A stretch of 64,000 nucleotides of DNA, taken from assembly GCA_033239005.1 (NCBI GenBank), contig BSQZ01000036.1, positions 186,001 to 250,000 on the forward strand. The letters are read 5' to 3'. How positions within the stretch are numbered: position 1 is the stretch's first letter; every line of letters starts with the position of its first letter. A model generated the notes under the pieces. That model was not told the origin of the DNA, did not search any database, and saw nothing but the letters and a program-made list of their open reading frames with translations. The stretch is from Lamellibrachia satsuma. Lineage: Eukaryota > Annelida > Polychaeta > Sabellida > Siboglinidae. Of this stretch, positions 40,801-55,800 are shown piece after piece. The position numbers and the translations under genes are program-made.

Positions 40801-43800
40801 AAATGTTGGATTATCACAGTGCAATTTCATATTTATTTAAATAAATTCAAAGCTATTCCAGATATTGACTAAATATTTTTTTCTATTCCTACATTAATAA
40901 AAAAGTTGTTGGAAACTGATGGTGTAAGAGAATTTTTTTGACCTTGTGAAAATATCTTTCAAAGTAAAGTATATGTGCATATGTAAAATGTTGTGGCATA
41001 TGAGGGAATTTAATCTGCCAAGACACTGAAGTTTCAAACTGACCACAACAACAGTAACAAAACAGGATAATTGTCAGGGTGCAAACAAATGATTAACCAC
41101 AGATTTGTATTCAGCAGTCTCCATACAATTTTGAAATACAGAGATAATCGTCTCCAGCACAGCACATATAGACAGACTTCTGAGAGATCCCGTTTGCAGG
41201 ATGGTTTTTTGCAAGTCAGATCAAAAGAACATAACAGACAGATAAAACTGGCGATTACACAGTAAGGTAGCTGGGGTGGCTATTCTATGCTTGTTTTTAA
41301 CCGAGTAGTTTCAGTACCAGTAAATCAACCATTTCTTCACAAATCGTAGTTGAAATACTAAATAATACTCCAGATTAATAAAACTCAAGAGTTTTTCATT
41401 TATGTGGTGATATTTTGTAATTTTTAAAACATTTTTGTTAACAAATAAAATACCCATAAAATGCCATCTTATAATTTTGAGAGAACCCTCAAACAAATAA
41501 ATGACATACATATAAGTATGACAGTGTCAGTGATGATCCCACAAGTTACTTTGGTTAACATAAATGGATTCTGAATTCTGAATGACAGCCAAAAGTTACA
41601 AACATTTTGAGACAACCCCCTCTACCATTCGTTCCAGAATCCCATGTGATTTTGCTCACAAATCCGTTAATTTCATATGCCACATTTCAGCGTTGTAAGT
41701 GTTGTAGCTTTTATAAAACACTGAATTAGGTAACGTTTCCTGGTTGTTAGCGATAACAGAAATGTCAATGTATTGTGCTTAAAATATGACGCTTTTCATT
41801 GGTGTTTTGCATGTCATTGACAAAACGTCATTTCTAATATTGACATGTCCCCTTAATTTTGTCACCACAAAGCCCTTGAACCTGCATTTGTATCATATTG
41901 TCATCTATCAAGATCAGATTACACCAGTCCAGTGTTGGGGCACAAGATCATTTGATTGGACCATTATCCAGTGGGGTCATGGGTCACAGCTACCAGCGTC
42001 AATGACGTAATAAACTAACTTAATCACAAATTAAGAACAAGTTAACTGAGGTCAGCATCGTACTGCATTGTACTTGAATCACAGTAACCAGACGATGTGT
42101 TCCACATTCATGACGAACAAATTTACGTTGGTTCTAAGTGCGTACCGACTCGAAGCACACGTAGTCGTTACTATGGAAACATCATCAGTGCTTCCAAGTC
42201 AGGGGGATTTCCTAAAGGACTGATTTTTAAAGGGTAGATTAGCGAAATACAACATTAGTTATTTGTGGTGTCGACAACATTAGTGCTGGGTGATTATTTG
42301 TGGTGTCGACGTTCAGTTCAATATTTCTGAGCATGATATGAGGATAAAAATGAAAACATCAACTGACAAGTTAGCCACCCCAGCAACCTTAATACAAAAG
42401 CCAAGAGAAGATTACTGATATAAAACTATTATTACAAAAGCTAAGAGACTACATCTTCCAAGCACTTCAAAGTCTTTCTCATCTTTCTCTCATATATAAA
42501 ACTGTTATTACAAAAGCTAACAGACTACCTCTTTCAAGCACTTCAAAAGTCTTTCTCATCTTTCTCTCATATATAAAACTGTTATTACAAAAGCTAACAG
42601 ACTACCTCTTTCAAGCACTTCAAAGTCTTTCTCATCTTTCTCTCATATATAAAACTGTTATTACAAAAGCTAACAGACTACCTCTTTCAAGCACTTCAAA
42701 GTCTTTCTCATCTTTCTCTCATATATAAAACTGTTATTACAAAAGCTAACAGACTACCTCTTTCAAGCACTTCAAAGTCTTTCTCATCTTTCTCTCATAT
42801 ATAAAACTGTTATTACAAAAGCTAACAGACTACCTCTTTCAAGCACTTCAAAGTCTTTCTCATCTTTCTCTCATATATAAAACTGTTATTACAAAAGCTA
42901 ACAGACTACCTCTTTCAAGCACTTCAAAGTCTTTTTCATCTTTCTCTCATATATAAAACTGTTATTACAAAAGCTAACAGACTACCTCTTTCAAGCACTT
43001 CAAAGTCTTTCTCATCTTTCTCTCATATATAAAACTGTTATTACAAAAGCTAACAGACTACCTCTTTCAAGCACTTCAAAGTCTTTCTCCCCTTCCACTG
43101 CGACCTTCACAAACTTGTTACACGGCTCAGCGACACTTGTGACTACAGCGTACGTCTGCAATGTACACAGTAAAGGTGGGTTAACACATCACTAGCCATA
43201 GCATAATTAAAAATACATGTATCAAGATTACCTAAGATAATTTTCTTGACAAAGGAAATAATTCTTTCTTGTTAGTTTCATCATTATTTCCTTAGACCTC
43301 AACAAAATATTTTACCTTCACAAAAACATTAATTTTAAATAACTCGCTAATATAATAATAACAAAGCTTATTTTGCACCTGTACCCTTGGAAACCAAGCT
43401 CAGAGGCACATCTAAACAACAAGGTTAATCAATTTCAAAATCGGTTAGTAACATTAAGTCGTCAACACATGGATGGATATGCCTGGGCGCTAAGGAGGAT
43501 GGTTAAAAAGATGATTCGTCAATTGATGGCGAAATTGTGTAATGTTTTCCACTGATCTAACCCTAACAGGGAGTGAATTCCATAAAGTTGATGTGGCAAA
43601 CGACAAAGCCCTTGTTTAATTTAAACATCTGAATCCATTTTTCCGAGTTTTTGGCACTCTCCTTTGATCTGTGTGGACCCCGTTCCAAATGGCATGGCTC
43701 TCACTTCATGTAACAGGAGAAAACATCTTATCTTTATCTGTGAACACCACAACAGACCACTGACCTTGCTCTCAGGGTGGTAGACCACAAAGTGTGGACT

Positions 43801-46800
43801 TGATCGCAGCGGCACCTTCCGCACAGACCAGTGGGCGTCGTACGACAGATGTGTCGGCAGCACGCAAATACGCATCTCTCCCTGGCAACAGATGCTCCAT
43901 CAGTGGCTCACAGACTCGATATTCTTCACAGTACAACACACTTGCATGCATGCACACAACCACATGTGAGGAAAGTGAATAACAGCTACTATTGGGACAA
44001 CTTACACAAACGTGTATAATAATAATATAATGCAGAATCATGATGGAAAATTTTTAAAAATGAAATCAACTGTAAATTGTTAGAAGTAACGATCATTACT
44101 TCATTATTTTATACAAATTTGATGAACATTTTCACGAATGTAAATTGAAAACAGAAATTTATGATCATTCGAAATCAACCCTTACCCTACTTTTGAATCC
44201 TTCCCCATGGTTTAAATTACTGCATACCTGTATACAAATTTGACAACAGTCTATTGTCAATGCAGCCATGTACCTTACCTGTCGGTTGAAGTAGAGGAAC
44301 CCCTTGGGGCAATTGACATTGTGGAAGGGCGTCATGCAAGTGATCATCCCATCTATGGCCATGGGGTGGATACGCAGTATACCCCGTGCTGTCATGAAGA
44401 GCCAGTGGGGGTATGGGCCACATATGAACACCTGCGTGGACAGGTGAAAGAGAGGGCTGGTAGACTCGCTAACAGTCAAGGAGGTCTTTGAAACAACACT
44501 TGATCTATTACTTGACAAATATATCTAGCTCATAACGAAACAACCTCATTAAACAAGTTGATTAAATTAATAGCTGTTTTTCCTCACTGGTTCCTTTATA
44601 CAGGGGTGAGGCTAGTTCACATACTGCTGTACGGCTGTTATATCTTTCCACTTCTCCTTATTGGCAGCCTTCTCCCTCCACGTCTCACCCTCCTCTGCCT
44701 TTGTTACATACCTCTTTACTCAGCCTCACATCTCAGTTGTGATCTGGCCCTTTTCCTATGGCCTGGCTGTTTCATCGCCTCTACTTTCTAACATTGTTGA
44801 CCCTCCTCCATCAAATTTAAAACAATTTCTATTCAGACTTACTGTCTCTAACTCACCCCAGAATATCCACATATGTCGTTGAAAGGCCGCAGCCAGTTGA
44901 CGCAGTCCGCTTTCTCCGCCCCCGTCTCCCCCGTCTCCGAAGCCTTCTTTTTCATTTTGGCTGGCCGCCTCTCCTTCAGAATGAGGCCATGCTCCAGTTT
45001 CTTGAAGCGCAGTTTCAGGCGCTTGTCAGTCGGTGACGCACAGTAGGGGAATGCTTCGTATATGAGAAGTTCATCTTCTAGTCGTGCCTGTGAAATCATG
45101 GGGAAACATGACAGTGTGCGTGTGACAGAATCTTACCAAGATCAATTCGCTCTGTCAACAGTGTCACTGACCATACAGCAGAAGCGGATATATCAGTTAT
45201 TTTATTTTATTTATGGTCTTCATATCTGCCCTTGCAGTATGCATTTGGTGCTAGGTGCGTTAGTTTACATCAAAGTAACAATATCCGAATAACTCAAGCC
45301 ATTTTCTACATTTTGGCCAAAGCTAGTGTTGATCCGATTAATCGATTTTGTTGATGATTGGTTAGTTCATGCTTCTGATCAATTAATGCTGAATTTCGCC
45401 AACTCAAGTGTTCACCCATTCAATCTGGACGCGCCAGAAATCTTGTGGCGCCACAACTGGATAATCGAGGCTAATTACGGTGTCAAAAAAGTCAGGCGGT
45501 GTTAAAGAAGCTGACCAACTATTTTGATTATTCCACGTAGTATCAACAGAAAGCCTTGTGGTTGGCATATACACCTAAATTGACATCACTTAATTTATTA
45601 AGTTATTTAATTCAGCAAATGATACTCGCAAATTGAATTGAAACACCAGTATCACTGAATAAGGTTATTATACTAGTTCAGACAGTTAAAATGATCTTGC
45701 AGGCTTTTTGAGGTGAATATTCAGCAAGTTGTCGACGTGATTTTGTGCAAAATAAAACACATTTGTATAATTTTCTCTTTATTTTTCAGCTAAAATGCAT
45801 AGCTACATCTTTCCTATTGGACATAGAGGCATGCAACAAGTCAGTAATGATCGGGTGGCATGATTAAATTGGGTTTATTTTATTCCAACAATGACTGCTC
45901 ACTAACCTATCACATAATCGATCAACGATCAATTTGGCCAAACTGATGATCGATTACCAGGTACCAATTCCCAATACTAGCCACATCAGACTTCGTCATG
46001 ATCTTGCAAACCACATATCAAATAATTCATGCAGGTATAATGTCACTACGCAAAAATTCTCTGCAATATAATCTTGACAAAAGTTTACATAGCACATATA
46101 TCTGTCATTCAACAACAATCCTAATTCTTGTTTTTTACAGTGAATACAGGAACTCTTCCTGTTTTATGTTATTAATGTATTTCAGCTAACTTAGTTACCA
46201 GCTGGAAAATGCAACAGAGTTTCTAGCTAGTGGCTAAGATGTCAGAATAAATTAAACTAATTTCTCAGAACCACTGGGGACCTCATAATTTCATAAATTA
46301 TTGTAAAATGGCTATAGTAATTTCATTCAGTTGTAAGCACAACCTCCAAAAATGCCGGCTGAAGCAAAAATGAAATGCAAGATTTAAAAACAAAACACAT
46401 TTGCCTCACCATGAGATGTGGCCGGCTCTTCTTGTTACCGAGTCCAACGAGCAGCAGCTCCTTCACTGACGCCATCTGTTGGATTTTGTCGCTGCTGCCA
46501 GATGTTGATCTTGAAAAAAAAAGTAATAAAAATATATTAAAAAAAAATTAGATACTGCAAGCATAAGATCTCTTCTACTATGTCCATCTGATAAGGTGGG
46601 TTTGTATCCACATTAAAATAAAAATAGGAGGGTGAGGGTTGAACCTTTGATGTTCTGGTGATGATGCAAGCATTGCGTTATGATTCTGGGTAGGTGTTGT
46701 GTAGGTGGTTGTGTAAACAAGTTCAATGGGCTGACCCCAGGGTTTACCAGCAGCGTGAACAAAATGTGATGCATGTCAATTGCCTTAGGAAGAGAAAACT

Positions 46801-49800
46801 ATTTAACAAACCGCTTTAATACAATTAAACAACTTAAATGACAATTGACAATTAAAATATGGTGTCAAAATAAGATTACTCCACATTTTTATTCAAACAG
46901 ATTACTACTAGCAAAGATAACTTGGTAGTTTGTGAATGTTATGATAACAATATTTAAACAATTTCAGGACACACAACGTTATCACAGAAACAGCTACTTG
47001 GTACTTGGTGCTGCCAGTCAATATCTTGATGGCTTCTTGGAATCCAACTCTAAAATTGCGACGTAATACTGGCAGTTACAGTCTAGCAACTAGCAACGGT
47101 TTACGAAACTTGGGACCATCGTAGAAAAAAACACATGACGTTATGAACAATTGTATGTAATTGTTCATATAGCATTATGAACAGTTGTAAGCAATAACTA
47201 CAAAGGGTAATTCGACTGTTTGTAGACAGGATAACAGTAGGGTGAATTTAGAAAAATAAAGTGTCTCCTTCCTGAGGTAGTAGACGAAACCCTGAGAGTT
47301 TGGTGCTTGAGAAGCAAAGTGTCTAGGAGGAATACCATAACATATATACATACATACTCTAGCTAGATTATAGCAGGATTAAGCACTGACCCAGTGTCGA
47401 GGGTCTGGACGCTGTCCACTAGCACCTTGTGACCAACAGGGAAGTTCTTGACTAGAAAACAAAGCTGGAATTCCTGCTCCTGCACACTGTACACCTGAAA
47501 CCCCAGCCAGAACGTGACAAGCGCTATATCTAGTTTCCATATGGGTGATAAAACTGTAACTTCTCTTAATTGGGTTACATTAAGAATTCAGCTAACAGTA
47601 ACTTTTTGCACTAAAACATACAAGTTAGGAGATCAAACAATTTCTGTCAATCAAAATAACTCATGGCAAAACAGTTGGTGGGTATAATAATAACAGACAT
47701 TTCTGTATGTGTTGGTGTTGCAGTGTTTGCGTTAAGCAGTTAAACAGTTTGAGTAGTTTTATCCACAGATTAAGAAAAAGGCAAATTGTATACTTGGTAA
47801 TATATTGACATCTTTGCCATTAATGCTATGTAGACTTGGTGGATGCTCTATTATTACAATTACCTTGATTTTTATATAGCCATGAAAAAATATCAAGAAG
47901 AGGAAAACCCATTATTGAGTCACATGATAATGATGAAAGAACATAAGACGTACCTCAAGCATTCCGTTGGCATGAGCAAAAACTGCCCAGAATGTGGGGG
48001 TCACTTCCTCCAATTTCCCTGAACTGAAAATCAACATGCAAATTAGACAATTTACATACATCATTGAAAACAATACACTCATGATAAATTGTGTTATAGT
48101 CAGTTTTGTGTGGCAGTTATAACAGAAACACATTCATATTAACCCTCTATACTCTATACTATACTTGAAAGAGGAGACATTGATACTGATCCTCTGCATT
48201 TGTTTGAAAGAGGAGACACATTCATATTAATTCTATGCATTTACTTGAAAGAGACATATTCATATTAATTTTATGCATTTATTTGAAAGAAGAGACATAT
48301 TTGTATTAACCCTTTGCATTGGTTCGAAACACCAGATACATTCATAATAACCCTTTCCACCGGTTTGAAAGAGGAGACACATTCATATTAATCCTCTGTA
48401 TCTGCATCCAGCTCACCTTTCACTTGACTCGCTGGCTTTCTCCTTCTGTTCAGGTTTCTTTGACATGCCCGAGTCACCGTACAGCAACTCGTCTTCATCG
48501 TCCACCGAACTGTTCAGACAGATTTTTCGATTTCACCAGTAATACAAACGGGCTTAGTTGGCATCTCTTGTTGGCATCACGTTTGCATTTACGGTTTTTA
48601 AACAATATTGTTTTATTGCACGATGCATCCAAATATAACTCTTACTTTTTAGACAGACTGAAAACCGTCTACTAAGAAAGTGAAACTTGGTCAATGGACA
48701 TTGACGAAAGTGAAACCTGGTCAATGGACATTGATGAAAGTGAAACCTGGTCAATGGACATTGATGAAAGTGAAACCTGGTCAATGGACAATGATGACAG
48801 TGAAACCTGGTCAATGGACATTGATGAAAGTGAAACCTGGTCAATGGACATTGACGAAAGAGCTCAGCCAAGTAAGACGCTGACACCTGGCCAGTGACTT
48901 GTAAATGGTTTATAAACGTCATAAATGGTGCAACAGATCGTGTCCGATGGGTATGCCTGGTGATGACCATTTGTTATCTCCCAGTATCTTAAATTTATTT
49001 TATAATCATACTCTAGTTTCGAGAACACATCATAAAGATGACAAATACACTCGTATTTGAGAAAATGTTTGGGAGAAATTTTTTTTTACGAAAATAAAAT
49101 ATTGGGTCGGTAAATCCGTAAACCAACTAATAAAAATAAAAGCCTAAAAGTGAAATTCTGACACGGTTCAATGTTTTGTTGATTTATTGCTAAAATACAG
49201 CCAATAAGATGTCCATTGCTGTCCTACCTGAGCGTTGTCTCAAGGGCTGCAGCTGGTGGAGCTGTAGTGCTCTCACACACTGTGGCTGTTGGCTCTGTGT
49301 TCTCTAGTGCCACCGTAGAGAACAGACTGCTCATGTCCTTGTACACGCAGAAGGTCGACACTCGACTCTATAAGTCAACCACACAATATCAGTGCACCCA
49401 TCCTCTTTTGGTTTAAGATTTATAGGAAATATAAGAAATCAGATATAAAAATATAAGAATAATATAGGAATACGTAAATAAAACAGAGGAATAATACAGG
49501 AATATTTTAACAAAATATAGGAATATTATTATTTAGCATTATTTCAGGTGGCACCATCTCATGACCCGAGTAAATGCAAATTAACAACTGCTGACTTTCA
49601 ACATTACACCATGACATTTGCTGATGTTATTATGGTATGGTGTGACTCACACTGTGACTCACACTCTGTGACTCTCACTGTGACTCACACTATGACTCAC
49701 ACGCTGTGACTCACACTATAACTCACATGCTGTGACTCACAGTATAACTCACACCCTGTGACTCACCCTGTGACTCACTATAACTCACATCCTGTGACTC

Positions 49801-52800
49801 ACACTATAACTCAAATGCTGTGACTCACACTATAACTCACACCCTGTGACTCACACTATAACTCACACCATGTGACTCACACCCTGTAACTCACCCAGTG
49901 ACTCATACCCTGTGACTCACACCCTACCACAACCAGACCCCCATCCACAGGTTGTCTTCAACAAAAATGTAGGAAAATGTCCATGAGTTACCTGTGACGA
50001 GAGCTGTGGACGGGTGACAATCAAGCGGGGACTTTCAACGAAGAGGTCCGTCTTGAGCGTCACCAGCATAATGACACCCTCTCGACTCTTGATCAGTATG
50101 TAGGGATCAGCGGCGGAACAGGAAACAATTGGAGAGCCGACGTCTATGGGGATATGCTGCAGCTGGGTCACTGTCCGATGGCAAGTATGGTCAGAACATG
50201 AATACGTCATTGACACATCTAATCTATGAAGCCATTAAGTTATTGGGCAGAAACCTTACACAAATTTTTTAACCAGTATGGTGCATGCGATAATGGCATT
50301 ATGTGAGAAACAAATGAATAGGTTTTTAACTAACGGATACCAGCATTAATTCCTAGCACGCTCCTTTCTATTTTAATGCTGAGAGATCCTTGAAATGTCT
50401 AACATTCTATCACCTCATTGCATTGAATTTAAAGTGGACATGGACACATGCACATAGAGAAACTATTCTTCTTATTTTGTGTGGATAGTTTGCACAGCTG
50501 TATTTTGAGGTTGTTGATCTCCTCAGTGCTTTAGTGGAAGCTGAGTGGACCTCAGAGATTCCTCCGCTGGAGGCAAACATGCAGCAGTGGGTGACGATGT
50601 GGTCAACAGAAGAGCATGTATTGACAAGATTGTATGGTTCATATATCTAGAGGACAGAGATTTGAATTCTTTTTTGTTGTATGAAGCGAGGGCAAGTAAA
50701 TTCACCCCACGCTGCTCTTGCTGTACTCAGGGGAATATAAATATTCATCTACTTGCACCGAGGATGTTGGTTTTAAGTGCAGGACCAAGTGGGATTATAC
50801 CCATAAGGTATGTAACTTTAATGAAACTGCTGTGGTTCTAGAGCCTGTTACCTCCATCGAGCAGCCTGACTCCCATTGTCGAAACCTGGATGATATACTT
50901 GTTGTTGCCAATGTTGCCAGCATACACGGTGGGACCCTGTGTACTGAAGCCACTGTGATCCAACTCCATGATCTCCTGGCCGGTCTTTAGGATCTACAGT
51001 AACACGTTCACATCAACAGCAGATCTCAATTCTACGATTCTAGAATCTTACCAAGATCAAATCTCTCAAGGATGATTTCAAAACATTGATGAACGAGTCA
51101 ACTCTACATGAAATAGGTTCTCTGGGGGTGGTGGGGGGGGTGGGGAGGTTAGCCAGTGTTTCATTTAGCATCAACATTGATATATTCTCTGTGATTACTA
51201 CTTGACAGAGGCAAAATTTATCTATGAATAAAACTGATTTAGATGTAATTGTTATAAAAGTGAACCTTACTGATAGTAAACATACACAGCTATCGAAATA
51301 CAGCAGTAACTCACTTCGAGTATTTCTGTCAAAAAGCCACTTCACCTGCCATATCTGGCCTTAAGTCTAACTGATGTGGCTTCAGTAACCTACCATGCTG
51401 GAGTCCTCGCGACTTAAGATCAACAGTGCGTGACTGTCTTCATCAGCCTCATCTTCTTTTACTTCTGCTGCTGCAGCTGCGTCCTGCAACAAGCATCTCT
51501 AAAACTCACCATGGCACATACATCACATCATCAGTGCGCCCATCCACTTTTGGTGTAAGGCTTATAGGAACTATTGGAATTCAGAAGTAAACATATAGGA
51601 ATATCATAGGAATATTTTAACAAAATATAGCATTATTACTACTGAGTTAGCGCAAATTAGCAAATGCCGATTTTCATCATCACATCAAGGAATTCGATGT
51701 TTCACCGACCATATCATGGTATGATGTAATGCCACAATGGTCATGGATATGTACATTTCTACTGCAAAAATATTTTTGTAATGATGAATTGCTAGAAACT
51801 TTAAAAAATCTCCAAATTATTAGGAAAATATTGGAATTTGTTTGAAAATACAGGAATATATAGGAATTGCAATTACAACATAGCAAAACATAGGAACGCT
51901 GGACACCCTGCACTACATCACTACTAGCTTAGTGTTTGAATGTGAAACTGAATACTTGCTGAATTTATGAATAAATTATGAAAACCAATACAGGGTATTC
52001 AAATATGAACACATTTTAAGTTTTCACAAATAAACTTCTTACCTCAGTTTGGGTAGACAAGAATACTTGCATCTGCACTCAGGCTGTTTAATTAATTAAA
52101 TATTAAAAAAAGAAGTACACGAAGCACTAAGCTCAGAATCTCCCGATGCCACAAGACCTGTATCGGAGCATAATTTGGTGCCACCTAGTGGACAATGAAA
52201 ACATTACCGTATAAATGAAAACTTGAAAACACAATATCCATTTCCAAGCCTAGGCTAGCGCTGTCGGTGGCCATTTGGGCCATAGGCCACATGGCATCAG
52301 ATTTGGCTAAACAAAAGTTACCCATTTAAGCCAATTTGGCCACAAGCATTTTCGTTGAGAAGTATGCAGAATATATAAGCATTTGTTTTCTTGATGCACA
52401 TTAAAAAAATGTAGCTAAAGCAATTGTATTTGACTAAACAAATTTTGGGGCTTTTGCCAAATTGGCTAATCAGTTTACAACATCAGAGCTAGCCCAGCAC
52501 GTATATCTCTACAAGACTATTCGTCTCCTACTCATGGAGGAAGGTGTCATTACCTTATCTGCTTCTTCAGTGTTTGTGTCATCCTTTTCTACTTTTGCCT
52601 CTTCCTCCTCTGGTGTCTTCTTTGGTTTCCGTGGTCCAACCACCGTCCACATGTCCGAGCAGCCGGGCAACTCAAAGGTGGTCACAACTTGTGGCCGGAT
52701 GCTTCTCTGTTGGCAGACAGTCACATTGATATAATTAATCACACTATAAATAATGTACTATATTCAACCTATTATGAATACATGCCCTAATTAACATACA

Positions 52801-55800
52801 CCTCCTTTTCAATCAGCAGGATCCATAATTATTGTAATTTGACTAGTGTTGAATTGAACAGTTAAACAGTTGGCACCACTTTTCAGTTGTTCTAGTCTAG
52901 TCACCAAATGACACCACTAGTGTTAAACAGTTACCTTATTGTCTAGAGAAAATTTGTTAGTGTACGCTTATAAGAACAGATTCCTTGAGTTTCCATGGCC
53001 CCATTTTTTTCAAGTGCACTGTACGCTTATTGGGTAGAATACTGTAATCATAAATGTAATAAATAAATCAAGGTTCCAAATTGAAAACAATAGGGATATC
53101 TCTGGAATAACGAAACAAACTTTGGAGCAAAAAAAATATCACAAGAGGGCACTGGTGTCGACAGAAAAAAAAATTGTCTCCATTTTTCAGAAAATTTTTA
53201 TTCATGAAATTGGGATATTTTAACATTGTTCTAATTTTGGGAGATTGCCAATAAATTGGGAGACTTAACGGTGCCTGGGCTGGGAATGTCACATGATTTT
53301 ACCCCTGGGTACGTGTCAAGGTCCTTTAAAACGTGGGTTTGTGTTTCATTTGTGGGCAAGCACGACATGCAGTGATATTTTAATTAGCCCACATTTTTTT
53401 ACAATTTGTTTACAAACTCTGTTTAAGACACCCAACACTATTATAATAACAGCTAGTGTTGAAAAGCGACTATTTTGTACGCTACAATACTATTACTAGG
53501 CACACACCTGCAGGACAGATATTGCTCCATTTTTGCTGTATCCCGAAGTCGTAACAAGTTCAATGTCTGGGTCAATGGTGTTGCTGAACTCTTCTGACAA
53601 GAAGGCTGGTTCACCCATTACTGTCTGACCACATGGCCCGATGTTCATCACACTGTCACAAACCTGACAACAAAACAGCACAGATTTCTTAATTTTTTTA
53701 TTTTCATGCAATACCAATTAGTTTACCTTAGTACATAATGACACTTAGGTAATGCTTTCATTGTCACTAAGTACATATGATATGACATGTAGTAGCATCA
53801 TTATGACGAAGATCAATATTATAAAAATAATCTTGTATTAAAAAGTAATCCATTTTATTATAAGCTTCAAATAAATAACAGTGAGAATGTATATCTGTTT
53901 CTGACCACCCACGGTATTTTATCTTATCTGAAATATTCTGACATTGGTTCGACTTAATAATGGTAGACAGGTAATCTCAATAGCTTTCACACTTTTGAAA
54001 GTATGAAACAGTGAATTTGGGCATATGACCTCCTTTCAATGTAACTTTGTGTGTCTAACTGTAACATTACACAAGGGTAGCTTAAACATTCATCCACCCT
54101 CACTTTATAACCACCCTCTCACCCTTCCTACTTTATCTCTTCCCCTCCTACTTTATCCCCTCCCCTCCCACTTTATTACCACCCCTCCCACTTTATCCCC
54201 TCCCCTCCCACTTTATCCCCTCCTCTCCCACTTCATCCCCTCCTCTCCCACTTTATCAACACCTCTCTAACTTTATCATCTCCTCTCCCACTTTAACCCC
54301 TCCTCTCCCACTTTATCCCCACCACTCCCATTTTATCCCTACCCCTTCCACTGTATCCCTATCCCTTCCACTTTATCCCCACCCTTTCCACTTTATCCCC
54401 ACCTCTCCCATTTTATCCCCACCCTCCTACATTATCTCCACCCTTCCCATTTTATCCACATCTCCCACTTTATCTCCACCCTCACTTTATAACCACCCCC
54501 ACTTTATCCCTTTCTCTCCAACTTCATCCTGTTCTCTTCTACTTTATCCCTTCCTCTCACACTTCATCCCCACATCTCACACTATCAATACCTCTCCCAC
54601 TTTATCCCCTCCTCTCCCATTTTATCCCCACCCTTCCACTGTATCCCTATCCCTCCCACTTTATCCCCACCCCTTCCACTTTATCCCCACCCCTCCCATT
54701 TTATCCCCACCCCTTCCACTTTATGGAAGGGGAAACATAAATGAAGAGGTCAACACAAAAATAAAAACCGCTATAAAGGAAGTTAGTAAAGGGGAATGTA
54801 TCATAATGGGAGATTTTAACCATGGACACATACAATGGAATTCTCTAGAGAGCACAGGGATTGAGGATCAACAATTTCTATGTTTAATCCAGGATAGCTT
54901 TCTTACTCAGCACGTGCTAGAACCAACCAGGGGAGAAAATGTATTAGATATAGTTTTGTCATCACAAAAAGAATTAGTGGACAATGTAAAAATATTTGAA
55001 CCATTGGGTAATAGTGACCATAATCAAATACATTTTGACATCAATGTAAAATCAGAAAGTAAAAATAAGAAAATGTACAACAGAAACTTCCACAAAGGAA
55101 ACTACAAAGATATGAGAAAATACTTAGCACAGCTAGATTGGAATAACATGCTGATGAATAAGACCGCAATTGAATGTTGGAATATTCTAAAATATGAAAT
55201 TGAGAGTATCATCGATAAATTTTTTCCCTTCCGAAAACAAGGAAAACGGTGTAGAAAGAAACACTTGTCAAAAGAGGCTATTAGAAAAATAATGCTAAAA
55301 CAAACTATGTGGAGGGTTTATAGGCGTACCAGAAAGGAAGAAGACTATGCAAAATACAAAGAGGCACTTAATGCCGCTACAACTGAAATCAGACAATCTA
55401 AAAGAAGCTATGAGCAAAAACTGGCATGTAACATAAAAAATGACTGCAAGAGTTTTTATGCATATGTCAGGAGTAAACAAAACGTACAAGACAAGGTTGG
55501 ACCTCTAGAAGACATTGCTGGAAATATAATATCACAGGGGTTTTTAATGGTGGAAGACCTAAATGGTTACTTCAGTTCAGTGTTTACCAAAGAAGATATT
55601 AGTTCATTACCAGTTGCTGATGCTAAATTTCAGGGGGCTAAATCTGAATATTTAGGACCTTTAGTTGTAACTCCAGAATTGGTAGCTAAGAAAATAAAGG
55701 CAATGAAGGATAACAAATCACCGGGAGTGGATGGGATTCCTCCAAAATTACTAATGGAAACAGTAGATCAAATCAGTATACCACTTGCAAGAGTATTCAA

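Noticed and set aside
44558..44882. Plus-strand ORFs in CPSF1 intron 15 resembling a LINE C-terminus ([10 protein letters not shown])
   Set aside because: Only about ten residues look similar, and no flanking LINE sequence was found.
46615..46675. Minus-strand tRNA-like B box (AGGTTCAACCCT)
   Set aside because: No convincing A box or tRNA fold; may be a very old SINE, but support is too thin.
48554..48970. 138-codon ORF with repeated [10 protein letters not shown]
   Set aside because: Produced by the 30-bp intronic array; it does not fit the CPSF1 reading frame or splice sites.
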